From positions 1 through 64,000 of the forward strand of contig JAUXWZ010000109.1 in the NCBI GenBank assembly GCA_030684835.1: a stretch of DNA of 64,000 nucleotides, given 5' to 3'. This document shows, in pieces, positions 16,538-25,887 of the stretch. Below the pieces are notes generated by a model. It was given only the letters and a program-made list of their open reading frames with translations, searched no databases and was not told the origin of the DNA. The stretch is from Beijerinckiaceae bacterium. Lineage in GTDB: Bacteria > Pseudomonadota > Alphaproteobacteria > Rhizobiales > Beijerinckiaceae. Every line of letters starts with the position of its first letter. Position 1 is the stretch's first letter. The position numbers and the translations under genes are program-made.

Positions 16538-19500
16538 GCTACGCCGAGCTTGCAGCCTCGACGAACTTCTCCTTCCTGCGCGGCGCGTCGCACCCCGAAG
16601 AAATGGTCGCGCAGGCGATGGCGCAGGGCCTTGCGGGCGTTGGAATAGCGGATCGCAATTCGGTGGCGGGCGTCGTGCGCGCCCATGTTTTTGCGCGCGA
16701 GAACGAGGCTTTGAAGAAAGGCTTTCGCGTCATCGCCGGCGCGCGTCTCGTGTTCTGTGACGGAACGCCCGACATCATCGCCTATCCGCGCGACCGCGCC
16801 GCATGGGGCCGCCTTTGCCGCCTGCTTACGCAAGGCAATCTGCGTGCGAAAAAGGGCGTGTGCCCGCTTTACCTCGACGATCTTCTCGCATGGCGTGAGG
16901 GCCTGTCGCTCATCGTCATGGAGGAGTCCTCGCATGAGGAAAAAGCGCCGCCCGCAAGCGATGCCCTCTCACGCCTTGTGGCGCATGCGCCGGGCCACAT
17001 CTGGCTTGCGGCGCGCATGGTCTATGACGGCCATATGCGCGAGCGCCTTGCTGCGCGCGTCGATCTTGCGCGTCAATTTCGTTTAGCCCTCATCGCGATC
17101 AACGATCCCATCATGCACGCGCCCGACCGGCGCGATCTTGCAGACGTCGTGGCCTGCATCCGCGCTGGCGAGCGTATTGAGGAGGCGGGCGCACGGCTTT
17201 TGCACGCCAACGCCGAGCGGCACATCAAGCCGCCCGATGAAATGACGCGGCTGTTTGCGGAGGCGCCCGACGCAATTGCGCAAACCCTGCGCTTCCTGCG
17301 CGAGATCGAGTTTTCGCTCGATCATCTGCGCTACGAATACCCGGATGAATTGCGCGAAGGTTTCGCCAGCGAACAGGAGGCGCTGGAATCTTTTACATGG
17401 GCTGGCGCGCGCATGCGTTATCCCCATGGCGTGCCTTCCAGCGTCGCCGCCGCCATCAGGCATGAAATCACGCTTATCGCTGAGCTGCAATACGCGGCCT
17501 ATTTTCTCACCGTGCACGACATCGTGCGCTTTGCACGCGCGAAACAAATTCTCTGTCAGGGACGCGGCTCGGCCGCCAATTCCACCGTTTGCTTTTGTCT
17601 GGGCATTACCGAGGTTGATCCCACCAAGCATGATCTTTTGTTCGAGCGTTTCATTTCCGCCTCGCGCCGCGAGCCGCCTGACATCGATGTAGATTTCGAA
17701 CACGAGCGGCGCGAAGAGGTGATGCAATATATTTATGCGCGTTATGGGCGTGAACGCGCGGGCCTGACGGCTGCCATCGTCTCCTATCGCGGGCGCTCGG
17801 CGCTGCGCGAAGTGGGCAAGGTCTTCGGCTTCGACGACGCTGAGTTGGGCGCCCTGTCGTCCACCGTCTGGGGCGGCGAGGGACCAAGCGAGGCCGCCGC
17901 GCGCGCGGGCTTTAATGAGCAGGAAACGCGCACCGCCCATCTCGTGCGCCTCGCCAAAGAGATTGCGGGCTTTCCGCGCCATCTTTCGCAACACACCGGC
18001 GGCTTCGTCATTACTCGCGCGCGGCTGGATGAAGTCGTGCCCATCGCCAACGCCGCGATGGAGAACCGCACCATTGTCGAGTGGGACAAGGACGATCTCG
18101 ACGCGCTCGGCATTCTAAAAATCGATATTCTCGCGCTCGGCATGCTCTCGTGCATCAGGCGCGGGCTCGATTTGCTTGAAGCTCATTACGGACCGCGCCT
18201 GACGCTTGCGACCATTCCGGCGGAGGAGCCCTGCGTCTACGACATGATCTGTCGCGCCGACACAATCGGCGTGTTCCAGATCGAAAGCCGCGCGCAGATG
18301 TCCATGCTGCCGCGTCTGCGCCCGCGCGCGTTCTACGATCTTGTCATCGAAGTCGCGATCGTGCGGCCCGGCCCGATTCAGGGCGACATGGTGCATCCTT
18401 ATCTGCGCCGCAGGCAGGGGTTTGAAACTGTCACCTATCCATCGAAGGAGTTGGAGGCCGTGCTTGGCAAGACGCTCGGCGTGCCGCTTTTTCAGGAGCA
18501 GGCGATGAAGATCGCTATTGTCGGCGCGGGCTTCACGCCATCCGAAGCTGACAAGCTGCGCCGCGCCATGGCGACCTTCAAGCGCGTTGGCACGATCCAC
18601 ACATTCCGCACGAAGATGATCGAGGGCATGGCGGCCAAAGGCTATGACCGCGAATTCGCCGAGCGCTGTTTCGCGCAAATCGAGGGCTTCGGCACCTATG
18701 GTTTTCCCGAAAGCCACGCCGCCTCTTTCGCGTTGCTGGTTTACGCCTCATGCTGGCTGAAATGCCGCTACCCGGACATTTTCGCCTGCGCGTTGCTGAA
18801 CTCGCAGCCCATGGGCTTTTATGCGCCTGCGCAAATCGTGCGCGATGCGCGCGAGCATGGTGTCGAAATGCGCGAGGCGGACATCAATTTCTCTGATTGG
18901 GACTGCACGCTGGAAGTCGACGGCCCGCAGCCTGGCAGCCGGCGCATCGTGCGCAGACACGCCGAACAGGCGCCGCATATTCATTCCACCCACGCGCTGC
19001 GACTGGGGTTGTGCATGGTCAAGGGCGTGCGCAAAGATGACATGAATCTCCTCGCAGTGCGGCGCGGTCGTGGCTACGATTCCGTGCGCGACGTTTGGCT
19101 GCGCACCGGCCTGTCGCCGTCAGTGCTTGAACTGCTTGCGACGGCGGATGCATTTCGCTCCATCGGGCTTGATCGGCGCGATGCGTTATGGGCCGTGCGC
19201 GGGCTCAACCGTTCGGGCGACAAGGACAATCTCGCGCTCTGGCGCCATGTGCAGTTGAACGAGATGGAGCCTGATGCGCATCTGCCGCCCATGCCGCTGG
19301 GCGAGCATGTGGTGGAGGATTATCGCGCGCTGTCATTGTCGTTGAAGGCGCATCCGGTTTCGTTTTTGCGCGAGCGACTGAACACGCGCCGCATTCTGCG
19401 CTGCGCTGATCTTGCCCATAGGAGCGCGCCGCAAACGCCCCGCAAACCAAACCGCACGCTGCCGCGCGTCACCGTGGCCGGCCTGGTGCTGGTGCGCCAA

Positions 19501-19932
19501 AGGCCGGGCTCGGCCAAGGGCGTGGTGTTCATGACCATCGAGGATGAGACCGGCGTCGCCAACGCCATCGTTTGGCCCAAAGTGTTCGAGGCCCAGCGCG
19601 CGCAGGTCATCGGCGCGCGGTTCGTGGCCATTACGGGCCGCCTGCAGAACGAGGCGGGCGTCATCCACGTGGTGGCGGAGCATGTGGAGGATCTCTCCTC
19701 CATGCTGGGGCTTCTGTCGTCGCATGGCGGCGAGGTGTCGGCTCTGGCCAACGCCGATGAGGTGAAGCGCCCGCAGGAGCGCTCCAAGATAGATGCGCCG
19801 CGCCCGGGGCAAGGCGTGTTGCCATCGTCAACGCCCGCGCCCCCGGCGGCATCCGCGCCAAGACATCCCAGAAACATACGCCCACTGGCCGGGGTCGCGG
19901 GCGTCATGCCGCGTGGGCGGAATTTTCATTGA
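16534..19932 (+). CDS. dnaE2: Error-prone DNA polymerase DnaE2
   Basis: 1132 aa, C-family polymerase used for lesion bypass. The N-terminal PHP domain begins YAELAASTNFSFLRGASHP. The palm has GRGSAANSTVCFCLGIT, then the catalytic acidic motif PPDIDVDFEHERREEVMQY, and later KIDILALGMLSC. RPGPIQGDMVHPYLRRRQG and FPESHAASFALLVYASCW are DnaE landmarks. A C-terminal OB-fold is visible (VTVAGLVLVRQRPGSAKGVV). The start overlaps imuB by four bases. As the last member of a LexA-controlled cassette it is expected to be DNA-damage induced. The C-terminal 70 residues are low-complexity. Confidence 0.97.
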   Translation: MSYAELAASTNFSFLRGASHPEEMVAQAMAQGLAGVGIADRNSVAGVVRAHVFARENEALKKGFRVIAGARLVFCDGTPDIIAYPRDRAAWGRLCRLLTQGNLRAKKGVCPLYLDDLLAWREGLSLIVMEESSHEEKAPPASDALSRLVAHAPGHIWLAARMVYDGHMRERLAARVDLARQFRLALIAINDPIMHAPDRRDLADVVACIRAGERIEEAGARLLHANAERHIKPPDEMTRLFAEAPDAIAQTLRFLREIEFSLDHLRYEYPDELREGFASEQEALESFTWAGARMRYPHGVPSSVAAAIRHEITLIAELQYAAYFLTVHDIVRFARAKQILCQGRGSAANSTVCFCLGITEVDPTKHDLLFERFISASRREPPDIDVDFEHERREEVMQYIYARYGRERAGLTAAIVSYRGRSALREVGKVFGFDDAELGALSSTVWGGEGPSEAAARAGFNEQETRTAHLVRLAKEIAGFPRHLSQHTGGFVITRARLDEVVPIANAAMENRTIVEWDKDDLDALGILKIDILALGMLSCIRRGLDLLEAHYGPRLTLATIPAEEPCVYDMICRADTIGVFQIESRAQMSMLPRLRPRAFYDLVIEVAIVRPGPIQGDMVHPYLRRRQGFETVTYPSKELEAVLGKTLGVPLFQEQAMKIAIVGAGFTPSEADKLRRAMATFKRVGTIHTFRTKMIEGMAAKGYDREFAERCFAQIEGFGTYGFPESHAASFALLVYASCWLKCRYPDIFACALLNSQPMGFYAPAQIVRDAREHGVEMREADINFSDWDCTLEVDGPQPGSRRIVRRHAEQAPHIHSTHALRLGLCMVKGVRKDDMNLLAVRRGRGYDSVRDVWLRTGLSPSVLELLATADAFRSIGLDRRDALWAVRGLNRSGDKDNLALWRHVQLNEMEPDAHLPPMPLGEHVVEDYRALSLSLKAHPVSFLRERLNTRRILRCADLAHRSAPQTPRKPNRTLPRVTVAGLVLVRQRPGSAKGVVFMTIEDETGVANAIVWPKVFEAQRAQVIGARFVAITGRLQNEAGVIHVVAEHVEDLSSMLGLLSSHGGEVSALANADEVKRPQERSKIDAPRPGQGVLPSSTPAPPAASAPRHPRNIRPLAGVAGVMPRGRNFH

Positions 19933-19999
19933 CGGGTGCGCGTCACGGTCGACGAAGGCTGCCCATGACGCTTTACCGCCAGCGTGTTAAGCTCCATTT

Positions 20000-20905
20000 A
20001 TGCCCAACGACCCTCTCGAACACGATCGCACGAAGCTTGAGGCCGGCGCCGTCGCGCGCCTGTCGCCCCTTGTTCGCCGGGTGATTGCGCCCAACCCCAG
20101 CCCCTTCACGTTTACGGGCACCTGCGCCTACATCGTGGGCGAGGGCGACGTCGCGATCATCGATCCGGGCCCAGACGATGCGGCCCATCGCGCGGCATTG
20201 CTCGATGCGGTGAAGGGCGAGCGCGTGACGCACATACTCGTCACGCATACGCACAAGGATCACTCGCCCGGCGCCCGCGCGCTTGGCCTCGCCACAGGCG
20301 CCCAGGTGTGGGGCTGCGCCACGCATGTCCCAGTTGAAGATCATCCCTCGGGGCGGCTCGACGCCAGTCACGACACGGATTACGCGCCCGACGTGGAGAT
20401 GCGCGACGGGGATACGCTGAAAGGCGCGGGCTTCACGCTCACCGCCGTGCATACGCCGGGCCATGCGTCGAACCATCTCTGCTTCGCCTTGAGCGAGGAG
20501 GCCACATTGTTCTCCGGCGATCATGTGATGGCGTGGTCCACCACGGTCGTGGCGCCGCCCGATGGCGACATGGCCGCCTACATGGCCTCGCTGGAGCGTC
20601 TCGCCGCGCGTCCCGAGGACATTTACTATCCGGGCCACGGCGCGCCCGCTGTGGCTGCGCGCCGCTATGTGCGCGGCCTCGCGACCCACCGCCGCCAGCG
20701 CGAGAACGCGATCCTTGCCCGCATCCGCGACGGCGACGCCGACATCGCGACCATTGTCGCGCGCATCTACGGGGGGCTCGATCCGCGCCTCGTGCGCGCG
20801 GCCTCTCTTTCGGTGCTGGCGCATCTGCAGGACATGACAGCGCGCGGGTTCGTTGCGTCCAGCGACGGCGCCGCGACCATGGACGCGCGTTATAGCGCGA
20901 CGTAG
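20000..20905 (+). CDS. MBL-fold metallo-hydrolase (LACTB2/beta-lactamase-like)
   Basis: 301 aa. The metal motif HxHxDH is in ILVTHTHKDHSPGA; downstream ligands are in AVHTPGHASNHLCF, TLFSGDHVMAWST and DIYYPGHGAPA. The C-terminal winged segment (RENAILARIRDGDADIATI...) is that of LACTB2-like proteins, which are endoribonucleases or thioester/ester hydrolases. The N-terminus SPLVRRVIAPNPSPFTFTG is also typical. It may be a housekeeping hydrolase. It begins 67 bases after dnaE2 and ends one base from the convergent DUF1499 gene. Confidence 0.9.
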   Translation: MPNDPLEHDRTKLEAGAVARLSPLVRRVIAPNPSPFTFTGTCAYIVGEGDVAIIDPGPDDAAHRAALLDAVKGERVTHILVTHTHKDHSPGARALGLATGAQVWGCATHVPVEDHPSGRLDASHDTDYAPDVEMRDGDTLKGAGFTLTAVHTPGHASNHLCFALSEEATLFSGDHVMAWSTTVVAPPDGDMAAYMASLERLAARPEDIYYPGHGAPAVAARRYVRGLATHRRQRENAILARIRDGDADIATIVARIYGGLDPRLVRAASLSVLAHLQDMTARGFVASSDGAATMDARYSAT

Positions 20906-20906
20906 T

Positions 20907-21683
20907 TTAACGCGCGTCGAGCTGTTCCTGCATCTGCCGGGCGAAGCGTTCGATGCGCCGCGCGTTCACGCCAAAGTCGTGTCGTCCAAAGCGCGAGGCG
21001 GAGCGCACGTCAATGCGAGATTGCCCGGCTCCGGGGCGCACGCGGATCGTGATGTCGTCCGGGAAGCGCATGATGAGCGTGCGCTCGATCGCCTCGATGC
21101 GTCCATCGCCCAGTCGCCCGCCGGGCGCCGAGCTTTCGATCACATCCCAGCCCATCGCCTTTGCGGCGACGAGCACGAGCTGGAACGCTTCGTCTCCGTC
21201 GAGATCTATGACGATCGGCTGCACTGCGGGATAGGCCCGCGTCTGCGGCAGGCGCGCTTCGGCGGGCAATTCCGACGGCGCATGACCGTTGCGGGCTTCA
21301 AGCGCGCGGGTGGAGCGCGAAAAGCCCGGCGGGTTGTTGATGTCCGTCGAGATGTCGTTGAGGATTGGCAGGCGCATCGCCTGAATGGTGAGCCACAATG
21401 GCCACGCCAGCACGAGCGCAGCAACAAGAACTCCCAGAACCGCCAGACTCATACCCTTGCGCCCCGTTCGCCAGATAATGACGCTTGCCGCCGCCGCAAG
21501 CAGGATAGCCGCGCATGCCGAGAGGATCGCGAAGCCGAACACGCTTACGCCCGATGTTACGTCAACCACCCGCATGCGGATGATGAGAATCGCAATGAAG
21601 GACAGCGCCATGGCGAACAGCGCAAACCGCAGGCTCCATCTGGCAGCCGCCGAAACCGGTTCTTCCCATGTAAGACGTTTCAT
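20907..21683 (-). CDS. DUF1499 membrane protein
   Basis: 258 aa from ATG at 21683 (a TTG three codons upstream is less likely). Three hydrophobic segments lie in the first half (FALFAMALSFIAILIIRM, VFGFAILSACAAILLAAAAS, LAVLGVLVAALVLAWPLWL). The second half is the DUF1499 domain with LNDISTDINNPPGF, AFQLVLVAAKAMGWDVI, TLIMRFPDDITIRVRP and SRIDVRSASRFGRHDFGVNA. The function of the family is unknown. Common in Hyphomicrobiales. Confidence 0.9.
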   Translation of the reverse strand: MKRLTWEEPVSAAARWSLRFALFAMALSFIAILIIRMRVVDVTSGVSVFGFAILSACAAILLAAAASVIIWRTGRKGMSLAVLGVLVAALVLAWPLWLTIQAMRLPILNDISTDINNPPGFSRSTRALEARNGHAPSELPAEARLPQTRAYPAVQPIVIDLDGDEAFQLVLVAAKAMGWDVIESSAPGGRLGDGRIEAIERTLIMRFPDDITIRVRPGAGQSRIDVRSASRFGRHDFGVNARRIERFARQMQEQLDAR

Positions 21684-21826
21684 GGGGTGCAACCTATCGC
21701 GTTTGGAGCCCCGGTGAATAGCCGGGCGCCGATTGTCCCGCTTCCTTCATAACTTGCCAGCGTATGGCGCAAGCGGCTAGCTTGCCACAACGTCCGCCTG
21801 GCGGGCGATAAACGGGAGGGAATAAA

Positions 21827-22864
21827 ATGGCGAAAAATCGCCTCGCGAAAGGCTTTACGGGCGCGCTCCTGGGCGCGCTGTGCGCTGCGCTTGCCCCAGT
21901 CGCCGCAGTCGCCGATGAAAATCTGGATTTCTACAAGGGCAAGGTCGTACGTCTGGTCAACGGCGGCTCCGCCGGCTCGGGCTATGATCTCTATTCACGC
22001 ATGCTCGCGCCCCATTTCGAAAAGAAGCTCGGCGCGACCGTGATCGTCGAATCCCGTCCCGGCGCGGGCATGATGACAGCGATGAACCATGTCGCCATCG
22101 CGCCGCCCGATGGTTTGACGCTGATGCTCGCGCCCGGCGAAGGGGCGGTGCTCGCCAAGTTGGTCGATGACCCCGCGCTCCGGTTAAACCTTGAAAATTA
22201 TGGCCTGCTGGCGCGCGTCAACACCGCGCCGCGCGTGCTCATCGTCAATCCTAAAACGCCCTACCATACCATCGACGATCTTCTCAAGCAGACCAAACCG
22301 CTGCAGATCGGCGCCAACGGAAAGACGGATGCCGCCTCCGACACCTCGGCGATCTTTTGTCACGCGCTCAAGATCCAGTGCAAGATCACCATTGGCTACA
22401 AGTCGTCCAACGACTTCTCGCTGGCGGCGATCCGCGGCGAGGTGGACGGCACAATCCTCGTTGAGGATTCATCGGCCCGCTATGCCCAGGGCGGGCAATT
22501 GCGCGGCGTCATCGTGACCGCGCGCGAGCGCTCGCGCCTGATGCCCAATGTGCCCACCGTGTACGAAGCCACAAAGCTCGACGCGGAGGCGACGTGGTGG
22601 CTCGACTTCCGCGAAGACGTACGCAAGATCGGCCGCCTTCTCATCGTGCCGCCCGGCATGGCGCCCGAGCGTCTCGCCTTTCTGCGCAAGGTCGCAAGGG
22701 AAGTTCTCACCGATCCTGAAGCGGTGAAGGATTTTGCAGCCAAGCAGCAACCCGCGCTCTATGGTGATCCTGACGAGATCAACAAGATCATCCAAAACGT
22801 GACGAACCTTCCGCCAGCACGTCGTCAGGAGGTCAAGCACGTCATCATGGAGAAGTTCTATTGA
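21827..22864 (+). CDS. TctC/Bug-family periplasmic solute-binding protein
   Basis: 345 aa with a signal peptide (LLGALCAALAPVAAVADE). The mature part has the Bug pattern: FYKGKVVRLVNGGSAGSGYD, VIVESRPGAGMMTAMNHVA, PDGLTLMLAPGEGAVLAK and LMPNVPTVYEATK. Bug proteins bind carboxylates or other small ligands for tripartite transport. No TctA/TctB membrane genes are next to it, so it is an orphan. It is followed by co-directional genes for a phosphoesterase, an SDR and a Liv importer. GGGAGGGAATAAA lies ahead of the ATG. Confidence 0.9.
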   Translation: MAKNRLAKGFTGALLGALCAALAPVAAVADENLDFYKGKVVRLVNGGSAGSGYDLYSRMLAPHFEKKLGATVIVESRPGAGMMTAMNHVAIAPPDGLTLMLAPGEGAVLAKLVDDPALRLNLENYGLLARVNTAPRVLIVNPKTPYHTIDDLLKQTKPLQIGANGKTDAASDTSAIFCHALKIQCKITIGYKSSNDFSLAAIRGEVDGTILVEDSSARYAQGGQLRGVIVTARERSRLMPNVPTVYEATKLDAEATWWLDFREDVRKIGRLLIVPPGMAPERLAFLRKVAREVLTDPEAVKDFAAKQQPALYGDPDEINKIIQNVTNLPPARRQEVKHVIMEKFY

Positions 22865-22876
22865 GCGACGCAGCTT

Positions 22877-23635
22877 ATGCCCGTTGATGAAATTGTCGTG
22901 GTCCACAGTTCGGATGTGCATGTGGACCACGATTACAATGCGCGCAGGTTTGGGGGGGATGGCGTCGGGCCGTTGCGGGCCGTGATCAGCGCGGCGCAGG
23001 ACGCGCGCGCCGATCTTCTCCTCCTCGTCGGCGACACATTCGAGTCCAATCGCATTCCCGAAAGCATCATTGTCGAAGCCGCCCGCGCGCTCGACGCTTT
23101 TGGCCGGCGTGTTGTGATCCTGCCGGGCAACCACGATCCGGTGATCGAAGGCGGCGTTTTCAGCCATCGCGCATTCGCGCGGCTGGACAACGTCGCGGTT
23201 CTTGGCGCAACCCATGACGACGCTGTGCGCTTTGACGATTTCGACCTCGAAGTGTGGGGCAGGGCGCATCGCCATTATGGCGACATGGACCCGCTCCTGT
23301 CGCCACCGCCTCGCGCCGCCCGCTGGCGTATCGCGCTGGCTCATGGCCATTATGAAGAGCGGCCTGACCGCTCGATCCGCGCGCGGCCCTCGTGGCTGTG
23401 CGGCGCTGACGAGATCACCGCGACGGCTGCGGACTACGTCGCCTTTGGCCACTGGAATCGCGCCGTGCGCGTGGGCCTCTGCGCGATCCCGGCGTTCTAT
23501 TCGGGCTCACCCGATTATGCGGGCACGGTCAATGTCGTGCGTCTTGGCGCTGCGGGCGTCGCCGTCGAGCGCGCGGCGCTCGTGCTGCCGCCCGAGGTGA
23601 TGGCGGAAACGCAAGGCTTTCAGAAACACTTCTAA
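22877..23635 (+). CDS. Cytosolic metallophosphoesterase (SbcD/YfcE-like fold)
   Basis: 252 aa without a signal peptide. Calcineurin-like motifs in order: VVVHSSDVHVDHDYN, LLLLVGDTFESN, VILPGNHDPVIEG, ALAHGHYEE and FGHWNRAV in place of the more usual GHTH. It starts 12 bases after the Bug gene and ends 15 bases before the SDR gene, so the three are likely co-transcribed. Its substrate is unknown; the context suggests a small-molecule phosphate ester or a regulatory role in the uptake operon. Confidence 0.87.
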   Translation: MPVDEIVVVHSSDVHVDHDYNARRFGGDGVGPLRAVISAAQDARADLLLLVGDTFESNRIPESIIVEAARALDAFGRRVVILPGNHDPVIEGGVFSHRAFARLDNVAVLGATHDDAVRFDDFDLEVWGRAHRHYGDMDPLLSPPPRAARWRIALAHGHYEERPDRSIRARPSWLCGADEITATAADYVAFGHWNRAVRVGLCAIPAFYSGSPDYAGTVNVVRLGAAGVAVERAALVLPPEVMAETQGFQKHF

Positions 23636-23650
23636 ATCGAGGGGCGAAAC

Positions 23651-24511
23651 GTGGCGGACGCGCTGAAGAACCTGTCGGAGATTTCATTGGAGGGGCGCGT
23701 CGCGCTGGTCACAGGCGCCGCCCGGGGTCTGGGGCGCACCATGGCGTTCGCGCTCTGCCAGGCGGGCGCCAATGTTGTGCTGCTCGATATAGACGCAGAG
23801 GCGGCGGACGCTTCGGCCCATGAGGCGGCGGGCCAGCCTCGCGCCGGTCGCGCAATGGGCGTTGCGTGCGACATCCGCAACCTTGGCCAGTGCCGCGCGG
23901 CGGTTGCCCGCACGCTTGAGGCGTTCGGCGGCTTGCACATTCTTGTCAACAACGCGGCGCTCGGCCCTGCGCATGTGGAGCGCGCCGCCCAAACTCGCTC
24001 GTCGCTGTTTCACGAGGCCGACCCGGAGGCCTGGGGCGATGTAATTGACGTGAATGTGAAGGGCACATTCTTCATGGCGCACGCTGCCGCGCCAGCGCTG
24101 ATCGCCTCCCGCTGGGGCCGTATGATCAACATTACGACCTCGCTTTCCACCATGCAGCGCGGCGGCAATTCGCCCTACGGCGTCACCAAGACCGCCATCG
24201 AGGCGGAAACGCTGATCTGGGCGCAGGATCTGAAAAGCACCGGCGTCACTGTCAACTCGCTCATTCCCGGGGGCGCAGCCGATACTGAATTCGTCTCCGC
24301 CCGCAGCCGCACGCAGATTGCGCAGACCGGGCGTAAGCTGCTGGCGCCCGACGTGATGATCGCGCCGCTACTTTGGCTTTGCTCGACGGAAGCTGACTCC
24401 GTGACCGGCGCCCGCTATGTGGGCAAAATGTGGAACGCGGCGCTGTGGCCGGCGGAAGCGGCCCGCGGCGCGCTCGAACCGCCCGTGCTGCGCACCCCGG
24501 ACCCCGACTAG
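23651..24511 (+). CDS. SDR-family oxidoreductase
   Basis: 286 aa. The classical short-chain dehydrogenase pattern is complete: the cofactor loop TGAARGLGRTMAFAL, HILVNNAALGP, and the catalytic SPYGVTKTA (Y-x3-K) with a preceding serine segment (NITTSLSTMQRGG). An acidic residue after the second strand (LLDIDAEAAD) suggests NAD preference. The C-terminus WLCSTEADSVTGARYVGKMW is typical. The position between the phosphoesterase and the Liv binding protein suggests oxidation of an imported compound. A weak hairpin (24510-24532) lies behind the stop. Confidence 0.92.
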   Translation: MADALKNLSEISLEGRVALVTGAARGLGRTMAFALCQAGANVVLLDIDAEAADASAHEAAGQPRAGRAMGVACDIRNLGQCRAAVARTLEAFGGLHILVNNAALGPAHVERAAQTRSSLFHEADPEAWGDVIDVNVKGTFFMAHAAAPALIASRWGRMINITTSLSTMQRGGNSPYGVTKTAIEAETLIWAQDLKSTGVTVNSLIPGGAADTEFVSARSRTQIAQTGRKLLAPDVMIAPLLWLCSTEADSVTGARYVGKMWNAALWPAEAARGALEPPVLRTPDPD

Positions 24512-24628
24512 AGGCGCGGTTGCGGAGCCTCTCAAAAAAGTACAAAGCTTAAGACGGATCGTCCATGGCTGCGGCTTTAGCCGCCCCGTAAGGCTCGGCC
24601 TTGTGGCGAACAAAGGAGGAGGGAACCT

Positions 24629-25810
24629 ATGCTTCGCAGAGATTTGCTTAAAGGCGCAGCGACTGCCGCCATTGCGATTGCCGCCGGATTGCCGGCGACT
24701 GTGGCGCTTGCCCAGCAGCAGACAGTCAAGGTCGGCTTCATCGGCGCGCTCACCGGCCCGCAGGCCGCGTCAGGCCGCCAGATGGCGAACGCGATCCGGC
24801 TCTATCAGCAACTCAACGGCGACACCGTCGCCGGCAAGAAGATCGAAGTCATCTTTCGAGACGACACGGGCGTCGCCGACCAGACCCGCCGCATCGCGCA
24901 GGAGTTGATCGTCAACGAAAAGGTCGCCTTTCTGGCTGGCTTCAGCCTGACGCCGCTGGCGTTGGCTGTCGCGCCGGTCATCACCCAGGCGAAGACGCCA
25001 GCCATCATCATGACGGCGGGCACGTCCGTCATCACCGAGCGGTCGCCCTATTTTGCGCGCGTCAGCTTCACGCTGCCGCAGCAGACGATGCCGATGGCCG
25101 AATGGGCCGCCAAGAATGGCATCAAGACTGTCGTCACACTGGTCTCCGATTACGGCCCGGGTCTGGACTCTGAAAAGGCCTTTTTCGAGAAGTTCACCGA
25201 ACTGGGCGGCAAGGTGGTCGCGCAGCTGAAGGCGCCGCTCGCCAATCCTGACTTCGCGCCCTTCCTGCAGCGCGCGGCTGACGCCAAGCCCGATGCAATC
25301 TTCCTGTTCGTGCCCGGCCCCACAGCGGGCCCGCTGATGCGTCAGGTTGTCGATCGTGGCCTCACCAAAGGCGGCATCAAGATCATCGGTCCCGGCGACA
25401 TCACCGAGGACGAGCAACTCGTCAGCATGGACGACAGCGTGGTGGGCACGATCACGTCGCACTTTTATTCGGTGCTGCATGACTCGCCCCTCAACAAGAA
25501 GTTCGTCGCTGAATACAAAAAGGCGAACAACGGCGCGCGTCCGAACTTCATCGGCGTGGGCGGCTGGGACGGCATGCACGCCATCTACGAGGCGCTCAAG
25601 AAGACCAATGGCGACACCAATGGCGACAAGCTGATGGCGGCGTTGAAGGGCCTCGAATGGGAGAGCCCGCGCGGCAAGATGTCAATCGACGCCAACACCC
25701 GCGACGTGGTGCAGGATGTTTACATCCGCCGCGTCGAGCGCAAGGACGGCGAACTCTATAACGTTGAGTTCGATGTCGTGCGTCAGGTCAAGGATCCCTA
25801 CCACAAGTAA
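24629..25810 (+). CDS. livK: Branched-chain-amino-acid-type ABC transporter substrate-binding protein
   Basis: 393 aa, periplasmic. A very strong AAAGGAGGAGGG site precedes the ATG. The signal peptide has an RRDLLKGAATAAIAIAAGLP twin-arginine-like start. The mature protein follows the LivK/type I periplasmic fold: VKVGFIGALTGPQAASG, KIEVIFRDDTGVADQTR, VAFLAGFSLTPLALA and FVAEYKKANNGARPNF. The ligand cannot be read from sequence; LivK-type proteins also bind amides, aromatic acids and other compounds. It is first of livKHMGF, with the permease 77 bases downstream. Confidence 0.94.
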   Translation: MLRRDLLKGAATAAIAIAAGLPATVALAQQQTVKVGFIGALTGPQAASGRQMANAIRLYQQLNGDTVAGKKIEVIFRDDTGVADQTRRIAQELIVNEKVAFLAGFSLTPLALAVAPVITQAKTPAIIMTAGTSVITERSPYFARVSFTLPQQTMPMAEWAAKNGIKTVVTLVSDYGPGLDSEKAFFEKFTELGGKVVAQLKAPLANPDFAPFLQRAADAKPDAIFLFVPGPTAGPLMRQVVDRGLTKGGIKIIGPGDITEDEQLVSMDDSVVGTITSHFYSVLHDSPLNKKFVAEYKKANNGARPNFIGVGGWDGMHAIYEALKKTNGDTNGDKLMAALKGLEWESPRGKMSIDANTRDVVQDVYIRRVERKDGELYNVEFDVVRQVKDPYHK

Positions 25811-25887
25811 GGGCGCGCAATCGCCGGACCCGGTTCCCTCGCGGCGTCGCCGCGGGGGGCTCGCGTATCCCGGGACGGGAGGAACCA

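Noticed and set aside
24510-24532. Hairpin behind the SDR gene as an operon-splitting terminator
   Set aside because: Only 6 bp with an 11-base loop, though followed by some A; too weak to claim that livK is a separate unit.
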